Assembly (NCBI RefSeq): GCF_000799465.1
Contig: NZ_JUGU01000001.1
Coordinates: forward strand, 3,492,501 to 3,556,500
From: Psychroserpens sp. Hel_I_66
GTDB taxonomy: Bacteria > Bacteroidota > Bacteroidia > Flavobacteriales > Flavobacteriaceae
Direction of reading: 5' to 3'
DNA: 64,000 bases
The position numbers and the translations under genes were made by a program. Under the pieces are notes generated by a model, which had not been told where the DNA came from, made no database searches, and saw only the letters and a program-made list of their open reading frames with translations. Positions 17,557 through 25,658 of the stretch are shown here, in pieces; position 1 is the stretch's first letter; every line of letters starts with the position of its first letter.

Positions 17557-17662
17557 AGGTACAACATAGGTACAACATTGTGTTTTTTGCTCAATTTTTG
17601 CTGTACACTTTCTATAAAGATACGAATTTATTGGGCTTTTTAGGTACAACATAGGTACAACA
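17557..17662. repeat. Repeated aggtacaacat units, probable integrase arm-type sites
   Basis: The unit aggtacaaca occurs four times between the integrase and the tRNA fragment: two copies 11 bases apart at 17557-17577 and the same pair again at 17642-17662. The pairs are identical over 21 bases and 85 bases apart. Spacing by one helical turn and location beside the attachment site fit binding sites for the integrase N-terminal domain. A regulatory role on the integrase promoter is also possible, as the first pair is only 33 bases upstream of its ATG. Confidence 0.55.
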
Positions 17663-17759
17663 AATGTTGAAATCAACTGATATTAAATGACTTTAAATAA
17701 AATTAAAAAACGATTAACTCATTGAAAATGAGTAGTTTTTGGGCTCTTTGGTGCAATAT

Positions 17760-17820
17760 ACGCTAGACTTAGGATCTAGTGCCGCAAGGTGTGAGAGTTC
17801 GAGTCTCTCCGCCTGTACAA
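17760..17820 (+). pseudogene. 3' fragment of tRNA-Leu(UAG), probable attR of the island
   Basis: The anticodon arm (ctaga-cttagga-tctag, anticodon TAG), the variable arm (tgccgcaaggtgt), the T-arm (gagag-ttcgagt-ctctc, 17793-17809) and the 3' acceptor strand cgcctgt followed by acaa are all present in order. The sequence upstream has no acceptor 5' strand (acaggcg expected) and no proper D-arm, so this is not a whole tRNA. A 3' tRNA fragment beside an integrase gene is what integration into a tRNA 3' end leaves at the far end of an element. The intact tRNA-Leu should lie left of the window. Confidence 0.75.
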
Positions 17821-17825
17821 AAGAG

Positions 17826-17857
17826 CCTTCAACCTTATTTGGTTGGAGGTTTTTTTT
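17826..17857 (+). terminator. Intrinsic terminator of the former tRNA-Leu
   Basis: A nine-pair stem (ccttcaacc / ggttggagg, one G-U pair) with loop ttattt is followed by eight T. It directly follows the tRNA fragment, so it is probably the original host tRNA terminator left to the right of the attachment site. It also separates the island from the convergent TonB receptor gene. Apart from this, the tRNA fragment and the repeats, the 350 bases from 17525 to 17874 hold nothing I can identify. Confidence 0.8.
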
Positions 17858-17874
17858 GTTTAGAAGAATTATAT

Positions 17875-20379
17875 TTAAAAGTAAAAACGCACTACAGCAT
17901 TTGTAGTCAAACCTAAAGAGAACCTTGAGAACTCATTGACTGTATCATCTTCATTGATTCTATAATAGTTATTAATGACATTTTCCCTATTTGATATATT
18001 CCAAATTGAAATTCCTATTTCCGACCTAAACATGTTACTTATTTTTAATTTATAAATCGCGGAAGCATCAATTCTTAAATAATCTGGTAACCTCTTGTTA
18101 TTGGCTTTGTCAAAATTTACGTCATTATTTACTATTTCATTATCATTTATAGGAATAGAGGTTGGCTTCCCTATTCTATAATTTATTCCTGCTGATATGT
18201 TCCAAGATTCATCGCTAAATGTAGTTCCAAAAATCATAGAGTGTGTAATATCAAAATTACTGGGAAAATTTATGTCTTCAAGTTCGTCAAAAGTATAAGT
18301 ATTGGTCATGTAAGAATAACTTAACCAGCTATTGAAATTATTATATTTCTTTCTACATAAAAGCTCAATACCGTAAGCGTCATAACTACCTTTTTCTTTT
18401 GCAAATTCATACTTAGTTGTGAAACTTTGGCTTTGTGTGGTTATGCCATTTACAGTTTTATAAAATCCTTTAGCGTCTAATAACCAACCATTACGTTTAT
18501 ACATTATGCCAAGTGAAGCTTGTTTGCTTTGAATAATAGGGATGGTATCATTGTCTGTTAATTGCCAACGTCTTTTCTCGATACCTAAAAAATCATTTTG
18601 GAAATTTACAATTTGAGATGTGCTTTGATGCTTATATTCCCCCTGTGCTTCAATTTCAATAAATTTTCCAATGGATTTTCTAATACTTAATCTAGGTTCA
18701 ATAATCAATTTTTCAAATCTGTTAAGATAATTTGCTCTAACACCACCGCGTACAGAGAATTTATTATCAGGATTTAGATACCAAGCTTGAGCAAAAACCC
18801 CGTGTTCTCTCAATATTTCTTCATCACGTCTCACAAATCTCGGTAAATCAATATCGTTGAGATTTATAATTTCGGTTTCTGTAAATTGATAGCCAAAATT
18901 AAGACGCCATTGGTTTAAATTATATAGGTTATTTAATTGTAAACTTGTTTCAGAAACAACATTTTCTTGTAACTGGAGCTGGTTACTCAATACATCGGCA
19001 TTTAAAGCTTCTAATTTATATTCGCTATCGTAAATGTTGATAGTTGAAGATAGTTTTTCGTTCCATTGTCTTTTATAATTTAGACCAACTGCGAGACTAT
19101 TTTGTGATATACTACTACGCCTTGTTCTTAAAGTATTATTGAGATCAACAGTTTCGTTGAAGCCTAAATCATTATTTACTAGAATAAAATTTAATCGTAT
19201 AATGTCTTTATCTGTTGGCTGATATAACCATCTTAACGAGGCGTCGTGAAAATTAAATTCTTGATTCGAATTGGTTACATTAAAAACATTGTTTTCAGCT
19301 TCCGTATCTTGAGTTACTCTATCAAAATATGTATCGTAAGTTGGGGTTTTAATTAAGTTATCTAAGGATTTTCTTGAAGCAATTTGAAGTGATGAATTTT
19401 TACCAATAGGGATATTAGAAAATAATTCAGCATTTAAAAAATTAACTCCAAAAATGCCATTAAATTTTGAATTGATTTGTTTTTCGGTCTGCATATGTAT
19501 CGTTCCTGATATTCCATCGGTTAAAGACACATCTGTTCCATTATTGATTACACTGGCAGTTTGAGTCATTAATGGGTTAAAACTTGAGATAAGTCCAAAA
19601 AAGTGTCCTGTTTGGTACATTTTAATATCATCCCAAAGAATCAAGTTCTGATCGTGTGAACCACCTCTAATATTAATGTTTGAAACGGTCTCATCAACAC
19701 TCAAAACACTTGGTAGCGCTTGAACTGTTTGAAGAACATCAGATTCAATAAGACCAGGCAATAAGCTAAACCGCTTATAATCTATAGAGGTCGTCCAATC
19801 GTTTCTTCTATCGATACCTCTTATGAGATAAGTTTCAATGAGTATAGGTGCGATTACCTCATGTTGTACTAACATTGTTATTATTTCACAGTTTTCTAAA
19901 TTGAAAAACCTAGCTTGACGCTCAATAGTTTTAAAGCCAACATGTCTTAGAGTTAGTAGTTCATTTTGGGAATTTAATTCAATTTCAAAATATCCATTCT
20001 CATCAGTTACTGAGTAGGCGTATTTACTTGTAATAGTAGCGCCCATAAGTGAATTTTGTAATTCCGAACCTTTGACGTATCCACATAATTTTATGGTTTT
20101 TGAAATGGTATAAACTAAATTGCTCACCTTCTCGAAAACAAGATTGGTTTGTATTTCAAGTTTTTTGATCTTGGCAGATAAGGTTAAATCTTGAGATAAA
20201 GGAAATACGGTAACATCGCTTAATAGGCTGCTCTCGTAATTGAAAGTTATAGAATGCTTTTTTGTGATTTGTTCAAGAACTTCAAAAATTGGAACTTTCT
20301 GCCTTAAATTTTGACCTTGTACTATGAATAATGACGCGAAAAATAGTCCTAGAAATATGTAAATTTTATTTCTGTTCAT
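17875..20379 (-). CDS. FecA-type TonB-dependent receptor with STN signalling domain
   Basis: This 834-residue outer-membrane receptor has a signal peptide ending near FIVQGQ. The N-terminal STN secretin/TonB signalling domain (about 25-95) contacts FecR. It is followed by a carboxypeptidase-like regulatory domain (about 97-170), a plug (about 200-300, with VDETVSNINIRGGSHDQNLILWD) and a 22-strand barrel ending in the aromatic RFYF. The plug segment DDIKMYQTGHFFG is typical of Bacteroidota non-SusC receptors. It overlaps the FecR gene by 14 bases, forming a receptor / anti-sigma / sigma signalling chain. There is no SusD partner; the nearby Asp-rich lipoproteins may take that place. The ligand is unknown. 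Confidence 0.93.
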   Translation of the reverse strand: MNRNKIYIFLGLFFASLFIVQGQNLRQKVPIFEVLEQITKKHSITFNYESSLLSDVTVFPLSQDLTLSAKIKKLEIQTNLVFEKVSNLVYTISKTIKLCGYVKGSELQNSLMGATITSKYAYSVTDENGYFEIELNSQNELLTLRHVGFKTIERQARFFNLENCEIITMLVQHEVIAPILIETYLIRGIDRRNDWTTSIDYKRFSLLPGLIESDVLQTVQALPSVLSVDETVSNINIRGGSHDQNLILWDDIKMYQTGHFFGLISSFNPLMTQTASVINNGTDVSLTDGISGTIHMQTEKQINSKFNGIFGVNFLNAELFSNIPIGKNSSLQIASRKSLDNLIKTPTYDTYFDRVTQDTEAENNVFNVTNSNQEFNFHDASLRWLYQPTDKDIIRLNFILVNNDLGFNETVDLNNTLRTRRSSISQNSLAVGLNYKRQWNEKLSSTINIYDSEYKLEALNADVLSNQLQLQENVVSETSLQLNNLYNLNQWRLNFGYQFTETEIINLNDIDLPRFVRRDEEILREHGVFAQAWYLNPDNKFSVRGGVRANYLNRFEKLIIEPRLSIRKSIGKFIEIEAQGEYKHQSTSQIVNFQNDFLGIEKRRWQLTDNDTIPIIQSKQASLGIMYKRNGWLLDAKGFYKTVNGITTQSQSFTTKYEFAKEKGSYDAYGIELLCRKKYNNFNSWLSYSYMTNTYTFDELEDINFPSNFDITHSMIFGTTFSDESWNISAGINYRIGKPTSIPINDNEIVNNDVNFDKANNKRLPDYLRIDASAIYKLKISNMFRSEIGISIWNISNRENVINNYYRINEDDTVNEFSRFSLGLTTNAVVRFYF

Positions 20380-21271
20380 TCCTTAGTATAATGACCTCGT
20401 TAGTATTTTGTAAATTATAGGTCAGATTAAGGGGTTTGGTGATTGATTTGAGTGCATTTTCAAGATTATTATGTTCAAAGGCACCTGTAAAATTTAAGTT
20501 TAATTGAGATGGGTAAAGCACTTTAATTTCGTATTGTTTTTCAAGTTCTTCAATTACATCTTTAAAAGAGGCATCTTTAAAAACACTCATATTTTTAAGC
20601 CAATAGGGTTCTACTATTGGAATATTTGATTTTAAAACTTTTCCTGATGATAAGATAAACTCCGTTCCAGCGGGAAGGTTAGTAATTTTATTATTGTAAA
20701 TTACATTTACCAATCCTTCAAAACAAGCCACCTTAAAAGTGCTATCACGGGATAGTACATTAAATTCAGTACCTAAAACACTAATTTTTCCAAAATCTGT
20801 ATTTACATCAAATCGTTTTCCTTTTTCCACATCAAAAAAGGCCTCGCCCTTTAGTTCTATAGATCTATTTTCGTCCCAACTGGAATTGTTATATTCTATT
20901 ACTGATAATTCATTAAGTTTAACAATAGAGTTGTCTGGTAGCGTAATTGTTTTGCTTTGTGCTAAATCAGTTTTAAAGGAGACTATATTGTTTTTATTTA
21001 TCAAAGTAAATAAGGCAAAGCCAATGACTAGAATAGCAGCTAAACTAGAAACAATCTTTATCCAATTAGTAGAAGTATTCTTTTTAGAATTCAATTTGTT
21101 TTCTAATGCTTCAAAGGAATCAACTTTTGCATTTGTATTACCGTTGAAACGTTGCGCTTCTAAAATGATTTCTTTGTACAATTTAGAGTCTTCCAATTCA
21201 TTGAAAGCTTTTGATTCTGTTTTGGACAGATCATTATTTAACCATTTTTTTAATAGGTATTCTTTATCCAT
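20366..21271 (-). CDS. FecR-family anti-sigma factor
   Basis: This 301-residue membrane regulator has a cytoplasmic N-terminal part (1-70) that should bind the sigma factor, one membrane helix (about 72-91), a periplasmic FecR domain (about 100-200, with ITLPDNSIVKLNELS and GEAFFDVEKGKRFDV) and a C-terminal DUF4974-like domain (about 235-301). It relays the state of the STN domain of the overlapping TonB receptor to the ECF sigma factor. A candidate sigma-dependent promoter lies 18-48 bases upstream of its ATG, which would give positive feedback on fecR and the receptor. Confidence 0.95.
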   Translation of the reverse strand: MDKEYLLKKWLNNDLSKTESKAFNELEDSKLYKEIILEAQRFNGNTNAKVDSFEALENKLNSKKNTSTNWIKIVSSLAAILVIGFALFTLINKNNIVSFKTDLAQSKTITLPDNSIVKLNELSVIEYNNSSWDENRSIELKGEAFFDVEKGKRFDVNTDFGKISVLGTEFNVLSRDSTFKVACFEGLVNVIYNNKITNLPAGTEFILSSGKVLKSNIPIVEPYWLKNMSVFKDASFKDVIEELEKQYEIKVLYPSQLNLNFTGAFEHNNLENALKSITKPLNLTYNLQNTNEVIILRNEQK

Positions 21272-21288
21272 AACATGCTGTTATATAC

Positions 21289-21319
21289 TTAAAACAACTT
21301 AAATAATAATTGTCCCAAG
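21289..21319 (-). promoter_or_regulatory. Candidate ECF sigma-dependent promoter of fecR-receptor
   Basis: On the minus strand CTTGGGACAATTATT is followed after five bases by AGTTGTTTTAA. The same two blocks with the same five-base spacing occur at 21902-21932 on the plus strand before the lipoprotein operon, and the five-base spacer itself differs. Conservation of blocks but not spacer is the mark of a -35/-10 pair. GGGACAA resembles the GGAAC-type -35 element of ECF sigma factors. It lies in the short gap between the sigma and fecR genes. Confidence 0.75.
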
Positions 21320-21325
21320 TCTTTT

Positions 21326-21844
21326 TCAATTTAGTTCTTCAAGCTTTTCTTTGAGTTTATTGAACGCTCCGTAAATTCTATGCTCTGCCATTTTTTTTGT
21401 AATACCCAAAATTTCAGCAACCTCCTTATGTGTTTTGCCATCTACCTTATTAAGTAGAAATGCCACGCGTTCTTCTTCTTTTAATTGGGATAAAACACGC
21501 TCAAATCTTTCAAGAAATTCTTTTTTACGTAATATAAATTCAGGGGATTCGTTGGTATAATCCTTTGGCTTTACTTGTTGATATTTTAAAACGACATTTT
21601 GATGCTTAACTTCATTGAGCATAATATTATTTGCTGTAGTATAAAGATAGGACTTAGCAGTTTCAGGTTTTATTTTAGCGCAATTTTCCCATAGTTTGAT
21701 AAATGCCTCCTGTACCTTATCTGATGGATTTAAAAGTTCACCATATTTATAAAAAAGAATATTACCCAACGATTGTGCATACTTCTCATAAAGTCTTGAG
21801 AAGCGAATCTTGTCACAAATATCTTGGTGCAATGATTTTTGCAA
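21326..21844 (-). CDS. ECF-type RNA polymerase sigma factor (FecI-like)
   Basis: This 172-residue sigma factor contains only regions 2 and 4. Region 2 covers about 15-85 (YEKYAQSLGNILFYKYGEL, VQEAFIKLWENC, SYLYTTANNIMLNEVKHQ) and region 4 covers about 112-168 (LKEEERVAFLLNKVDGKTHKEVAEILGITKKM). It is followed by its FecR anti-sigma factor and TonB receptor genes on the same strand. On release by FecR it should direct transcription from the two identical promoter motifs that flank its gene (21289-21319 and 21902-21932). No copy of the motif drives the sigma gene itself, so it is probably made from a housekeeping promoter. Confidence 0.95.
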   Translation of the reverse strand: MQKSLHQDICDKIRFSRLYEKYAQSLGNILFYKYGELLNPSDKVQEAFIKLWENCAKIKPETAKSYLYTTANNIMLNEVKHQNVVLKYQQVKPKDYTNESPEFILRKKEFLERFERVLSQLKEEERVAFLLNKVDGKTHKEVAEILGITKKMAEHRIYGAFNKLKEKLEELN

Positions 21845-21901
21845 AGTTTGAGGTTTTATAATTTCAGAAAAGAAAGATAAATAAAAAAAAATCTATTTTT
21901 T

Positions 21902-21932
21902 CTTGGGACAATTATTTAATTAGTTGTTTTAA
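21902..21932 (+). promoter_or_regulatory. Candidate ECF sigma-dependent promoter of the lipoprotein operon
   Basis: CTTGGGACAATTATT at 21902-21916, five bases, then AGTTGTTTTAA at 21922-21932. It is identical in both blocks and in spacing to the motif before fecR. The lipoprotein ATG at 22002 lies about 70 bases downstream, leaving a normal leader. It lies in the divergent gap upstream of the sigma factor gene, pointing away from it. Confidence 0.75.
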
Positions 21933-22001
21933 TAATAAAGGGACGATTTAAAAGACAATCAACCAATAAACTTAAAGATGTATAAAATAAACCATTTAGT
22001 T

Positions 22002-23786
22002 ATGAAAGCTTTAAAACCAATATTATTTCTGATTTTTGTTGCTGTACTCACCTTAACATCTTGTAGAACCGAAGACGATTTAGCGATTGACCCTCCCGAA
22101 GAACAAACAATTGAAGCCAACTCTGCCATTGCTACCCTTATTAGTAATGTAGCAATCAATGATGGTTCATTTGATAACATTATAGACAGCGCAAATTGTA
22201 TTAGCGTGCAACTGCCAGTTACAGTTACGGTAAATGGCATTGAAATCATTGTAAACGATGATGATGGATATGAAGACATTGAGGATATCATAGATTTGTT
22301 TGATGACGACATGGATTCTGTTGTCATTTCATATCCAATCACGGTAGTGCTTGGCGATTTTTCAACAGTTATTGTCAATTCCGATGTAGAACTAGCAGCC
22401 CTTGCAGCAAATTGTGTTGATGAAAATGGGGATGATGACGATATAGAATGTATTGATTTTCAATATCCAATTACAGCCTCAGTTTTTGATGACAATAATG
22501 ACTTAATTAATTCTATAACTATCAATAGTGATAATGATATGTATGATTTTATTGATGATTTAGATGAGTTTGCAGCGGTTACCATAAACTTTCCAATTAA
22601 TGTGATCTTTGCTGATGGAACAACACAAACAGTAAATACAATACAAGAGTTGGAAAATGCTATTGAAATGGCAGATGATAGTTGTGATGAAGATGATGAT
22701 AATGACTTTGATGATGATGATTGTGATGACTGTTCAGCTAATGATCTTGATGCCATTTTTTCAGATTGCTCTGAGTGGAGAGTGGATAAATTAGAGCGCA
22801 GTGACGATGACCTTGAAGATAATTATGTGGGCTATGTTTTTGAGTTCAATAGTGATGCAACAATTTTGGTGACTCAAGGAGCAAACATTTTTAATGGTAC
22901 TTGGGAAGCATCTGGGACAGGAAATAATATTTCAGTAGTTATTAATGTTACAGGATTGCCAGATTTTAATGACACATGGAATTTGCATGAGATAGAGCAA
23001 GAAGATGATGAAGTAAAAGTTGATTTAAGAATAGGAGATGATAGGTTACGTTTTGAGAGTGATTGTTCATCAATAGAAAGTGTTGATGATACTGCTCTAG
23101 TTAATGCATTAACAGATGGAGATTGGTATGTCACTTATTTTTTTGATGATACAGACGAAACTACAGACTTTGCGGATTATGTTTTCAATTTCACGTCAGA
23201 CAATACTGCAACTGCAACAGAAATGAGTGAAACGATTAGTGGTTCATGGTCAACAACATCAGGAGACGATACAGAACTAGGTTTAAATTTAAACTTCGGA
23301 ACAGGTGTCCCACTTGATGAATTGGCTGATGACTGGGATGTACTAGAGGTAACAAATGACATTATTAGATTAAAGGATATTAGTGTTGGAGATGGTTCTG
23401 TAGATTTTTTGACTTTTGAAAGAACACCTTTTGATGGTGGCAGCGGAAGCGAAGACTTGGTAAGTATTCTAGCGGATGGCTTATGGATAGTTGCGTCTTA
23501 CACCGAAGATACAGATGACCAAACCTCCAACTATATAGGTTATGAGCTGAATTTTAATTTGAGCGGAACCGTTTCTGCTTCAAATGGTTCTAATTCTAAT
23601 AACGGTACATGGGCTATATTAAGTTCAGGTAATCAAATGGCTTTAGATTTCGGTTCAGATATGCCTTTTCAAGAATTTAACGATGATGATTGGGATGTGA
23701 TTTCAATCTCTACTACCCAAGTAACTATTCAAGACGTGAGTGGAGGTGATGGTGAAACCGACACTCTAATATTTCAAAAACTTTAA
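22002..23786 (+). CDS. Asp-rich, multi-repeat surface lipoprotein of the ECF-sigma system
   Basis: This 594-residue protein (from MKALKPILFLIF; an earlier ATG at 21978 adds eight residues) has a lipobox LTSC at C21 followed by RTEDD, an acidic context that in Bacteroidota favours surface export. Residues 66-138 and 150-228 are two copies of a unit with paired PITV-type strands and a closing cysteine. A run of mostly aspartates (about 228-246) leads to three copies of a roughly 100-residue beta domain (about 258-355, 372-477, 485-594). Each copy has an early W, a Y-G-Y or D-Y strand, a G-T/S-W turn and a W-D/N-V/L strand. No family recognised. Divergence from sigma/FecR/TonB genes and the shared promoter motif suggest a ligand- or calcium-binding partner of the receptor. 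Confidence 0.85.
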   Translation: MKALKPILFLIFVAVLTLTSCRTEDDLAIDPPEEQTIEANSAIATLISNVAINDGSFDNIIDSANCISVQLPVTVTVNGIEIIVNDDDGYEDIEDIIDLFDDDMDSVVISYPITVVLGDFSTVIVNSDVELAALAANCVDENGDDDDIECIDFQYPITASVFDDNNDLINSITINSDNDMYDFIDDLDEFAAVTINFPINVIFADGTTQTVNTIQELENAIEMADDSCDEDDDNDFDDDDCDDCSANDLDAIFSDCSEWRVDKLERSDDDLEDNYVGYVFEFNSDATILVTQGANIFNGTWEASGTGNNISVVINVTGLPDFNDTWNLHEIEQEDDEVKVDLRIGDDRLRFESDCSSIESVDDTALVNALTDGDWYVTYFFDDTDETTDFADYVFNFTSDNTATATEMSETISGSWSTTSGDDTELGLNLNFGTGVPLDELADDWDVLEVTNDIIRLKDISVGDGSVDFLTFERTPFDGGSGSEDLVSILADGLWIVASYTEDTDDQTSNYIGYELNFNLSGTVSASNGSNSNNGTWAILSSGNQMALDFGSDMPFQEFNDDDWDVISISTTQVTIQDVSGGDGETDTLIFQKL

Positions 23787-23815
23787 TATATTATTTTAAT
23801 TTAAAAACAGTAATT

Positions 23816-24304
23816 ATGAAAAAAGGATTTTATTTCAGTCTATTAACAATGTTAAGCTTATCTCTAATGTCATCTACATGTTCTAGCGATGACGATGGTG
23901 GAGGTCCAATTGATAACAGTGAGCAAATTTCACAAATTGAAAATACTGCTGAATCTGGCTCATGGCGAATTACAAATTTTAATGACTCGGGTCAAAACGA
24001 AACCTCTAACTATAATGGTTATGATTTTAGTTTCAATTCTGATGGTTTTCTTGTAGCAACAAATGGCTCGAGCACAATCACAGGAACTTGGTCTGTTACC
24101 GATGATAGTAATAGTAGTGACGACAGTATTGATGATGATGACGATATTGATTTCAACATATTCTTTGCAGTAACAGAGACTAATGACTTTGAAGACCTCA
24201 ATGATGATTGGGATATAGTTTCTACATCCTCTACTAGAATAGAACTAATTGATATTAGTGGTGGCAATGGAGACACAGATATGCTTACATTTGATAAAAA
24301 TTAA
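23816..24304 (+). CDS. Single-domain Asp-rich lipoprotein, paralogue of the upstream repeats
   Basis: This 162-residue protein has a lipobox ending in C22 (MSSTC) followed by SSDDDGGG, an excellent match to the flavobacterial surface-lipoprotein export signal. After a short linker it contains one copy of the beta domain that occurs three times in the upstream protein: GSWRITNF, SNYNGYDFSFNSDG, TGTWSVTD, LNDDWDIV and DISGGNGDTDMLTFDK. It differs by an aspartate-rich loop (SSDDSIDDDDDID). It lies 29 bases downstream, so it is in the same operon. Function unknown; possibly a small surface co-receptor. Confidence 0.83.
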   Translation: MKKGFYFSLLTMLSLSLMSSTCSSDDDGGGPIDNSEQISQIENTAESGSWRITNFNDSGQNETSNYNGYDFSFNSDGFLVATNGSSTITGTWSVTDDSNSSDDSIDDDDDIDFNIFFAVTETNDFEDLNDDWDIVSTSSTRIELIDISGGNGDTDMLTFDKN

Positions 24305-24361
24305 ATGAGTACAATTATTTAATAAAATTATCCCTCTGCCCCAAAATTTTTAATAACTAGC

Positions 24362-24395
24362 AAACCAACCATGATTTTCATGGTTGGTTTTTTTA
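24362..24395 (+). terminator. Strong intrinsic terminator after the lipoprotein operon
   Basis: A perfect 13-pair stem (aaaccaaccatga / tcatggttggttt) with a three-base loop is followed by a T run. It lies 58 bases after the second lipoprotein stop and closes that operon. Confidence 0.9.
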
Positions 24396-24465
24396 CAGAT
24401 AGGAATATTTTTTAAAATTGGAGCAGTTAAAAGAACAATCAAAATTATCAATAACTCAATTAATC

Positions 24466-24567
24466 TTTAAATCTCCTGCCACTCTGGAGAAAAAATAAGT
24501 AAATCTCCAACTTTTATTTTTTCAATGGCAAGTGTAGTATGAAAGCATTTAGTGTCTTTTTTTCTGT
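24466..24567 (-). pseudogene. Degenerate copy of the 3' end of the Fpg/Nei glycosylase gene
   Basis: About 100 bases match the 3' end of the glycosylase gene at 58067-58170, in the same orientation and including the stop codon. The minus-strand translation KCFHTTLAIEKIKVG then SPEWQEI corresponds to KCFHTGVPIEKIKVGG and SPEWQEL of the intact protein. It differs by scattered substitutions, a three-base deletion and an extra A, with no start and no upstream gene body. It marks the left border of the pectin locus, whose right border is the intact gene. The remaining bases to 24776 are AT-rich with nothing recognisable. Confidence 0.88.
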
Positions 24568-24776
24568 AGAATAGCTATTTGATTTTTTCTATTATCAAAA
24601 AAAATTTTTAGTTTGGGAAAACCTGTTAAAGAAGTATTTTTGGATTAAAATCAAAATATCTTAATTGGTCAACAAAATAGTATTTTCATATTTCAATTAT
24701 AGATATTTAAGAATTCAATAATTTTTTTACCCCAAAACTTATAATAACAAAAAATAGGTTTTAATTTTTTTTATTT

Positions 24777-24798
24777 TATATTTGTGTAATCGATTACA
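24777..24798 (+). promoter_or_regulatory. -7 box and LacI operator of the uronate catabolic operon
   Basis: TATATTTG (24777-24784), a match to the Bacteroidota -7 box, runs directly into the perfect 14-base palindrome TGTAATCGATTACA (24785-24798). A repressor on the palindrome would cover the transcription start. The same box-palindrome arrangement occurs before susC and before the GH28 gene. The kduI ATG follows 14 bases later. Confidence 0.85.
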
Positions 24799-24812
24799 AT
24801 TAAAATATACTT

Positions 24813-25652
24813 ATGGCAAATTACGAGACTAGATACGCATCTAACCCAGAATCTGTAAAAAAATATAACACTCAAGAACTAAGAGACGAATTCCACATTT
24901 CCAAACTTATGAAAAAGGACGAAATATATTGGGTGTACTCTCATTACGATAGATTTATGGTTTCAGGAGTTGTTCCTATTCAAAAATCAGTTTCTTTAGA
25001 AACTATAGATCCTTTAAAAGCAAATTATTTTCTTGAGAGACGAGAATTGGGAATTATCAATGTAGGAGGTAAAGGTAAGGTGTCAGTTGATGGCAAAACT
25101 TATGAGCTAGAACACAAAGAGGCACTTTATATTGGACAAGGAAACAAGGAAGTTGTTTTTTCAAGTGAGTCGTCTAGCAAACCAGCGCAATTTTATTTAA
25201 ATTCAACACCAGCGCACAAGTCATTTCCAAATAAAAAAATTGGAACTGATGATGTAGAAGTGATTGAATTAGGCTCTGCTGAAACTGCAAATGCAAGAAC
25301 ATTAAGAAAATATATAGTGAACAGTGTGGTTGATGTTTGCCAATTGCAAATGGGAATGACAACAATCAAACCTGGAAGTAGTTGGAACACAATGCCAGCA
25401 CACGTGCATGACAGGCGAATGGAAGTCTACTTCTATTTTGAAGTACTAGAGGATCAAGCAGTGTGTCACTTTATGGGCCAACCCCAAGAAACAAGACATA
25501 TCTGGATGGCAAATAACGAAGCAGTAATTTCTCCACCTTGGTCAATTCATTCGGGTTCAGGAACCTCAAATTACTCTTTCATTTGGGGAATGGCAGGTGA
25601 GAACTTGGATTATGGTGATATGGATGTTTGTAAAATCAACGAATTAAGATAA
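24813..25652 (+). CDS. kduI: 5-dehydro-4-deoxy-D-glucuronate isomerase
   Basis: This 279-residue cupin-fold isomerase is full length for the family. Landmarks: VGGKGKVSVDGKTYEL, MTTIKPGSSWNTMPAHVHDRRMEVYFYFE carrying the metal-binding histidines, and HIWMANNEAVISPPWSIHSG near the end. It converts 5-keto-4-deoxyuronate, released from unsaturated pectin oligomers, into 2,5-diketo-3-deoxygluconate for the next gene product KduD. It is cytoplasmic. It is the first gene of the catabolic operon and directly follows the LacI operator at 24785-24798. Confidence 0.96.
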   Translation: MANYETRYASNPESVKKYNTQELRDEFHISKLMKKDEIYWVYSHYDRFMVSGVVPIQKSVSLETIDPLKANYFLERRELGIINVGGKGKVSVDGKTYELEHKEALYIGQGNKEVVFSSESSSKPAQFYLNSTPAHKSFPNKKIGTDDVEVIELGSAETANARTLRKYIVNSVVDVCQLQMGMTTIKPGSSWNTMPAHVHDRRMEVYFYFEVLEDQAVCHFMGQPQETRHIWMANNEAVISPPWSIHSGSGTSNYSFIWGMAGENLDYGDMDVCKINELR

Positions 25653-25658
25653 GCCCTA

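Noticed and set aside
17742..17827. A complete tRNA-Leu gene, suggested by ggctcttt/aaagagcc pairing around the tRNA-like sequence
   Set aside because: The paired blocks are not in acceptor-stem position, and the true 3' acceptor strand cgcctgt has no partner upstream; the D-arm is also missing.
21305..21916. 15-base inverted repeat flanking the sigma gene as ends of an insertion sequence
   Set aside because: Each copy is followed by the same second block at fixed spacing and points into a gene, so a promoter pair explains it better; no transposase lies between.
22460..22756. Minus-strand Ser-rich ORFs opposite the Asp-rich lipoproteins
   Set aside because: Serine runs are the antisense reading of aspartate codons (gat/atc to tca/tcat); the plus frame has a signal peptide and domain repeats.
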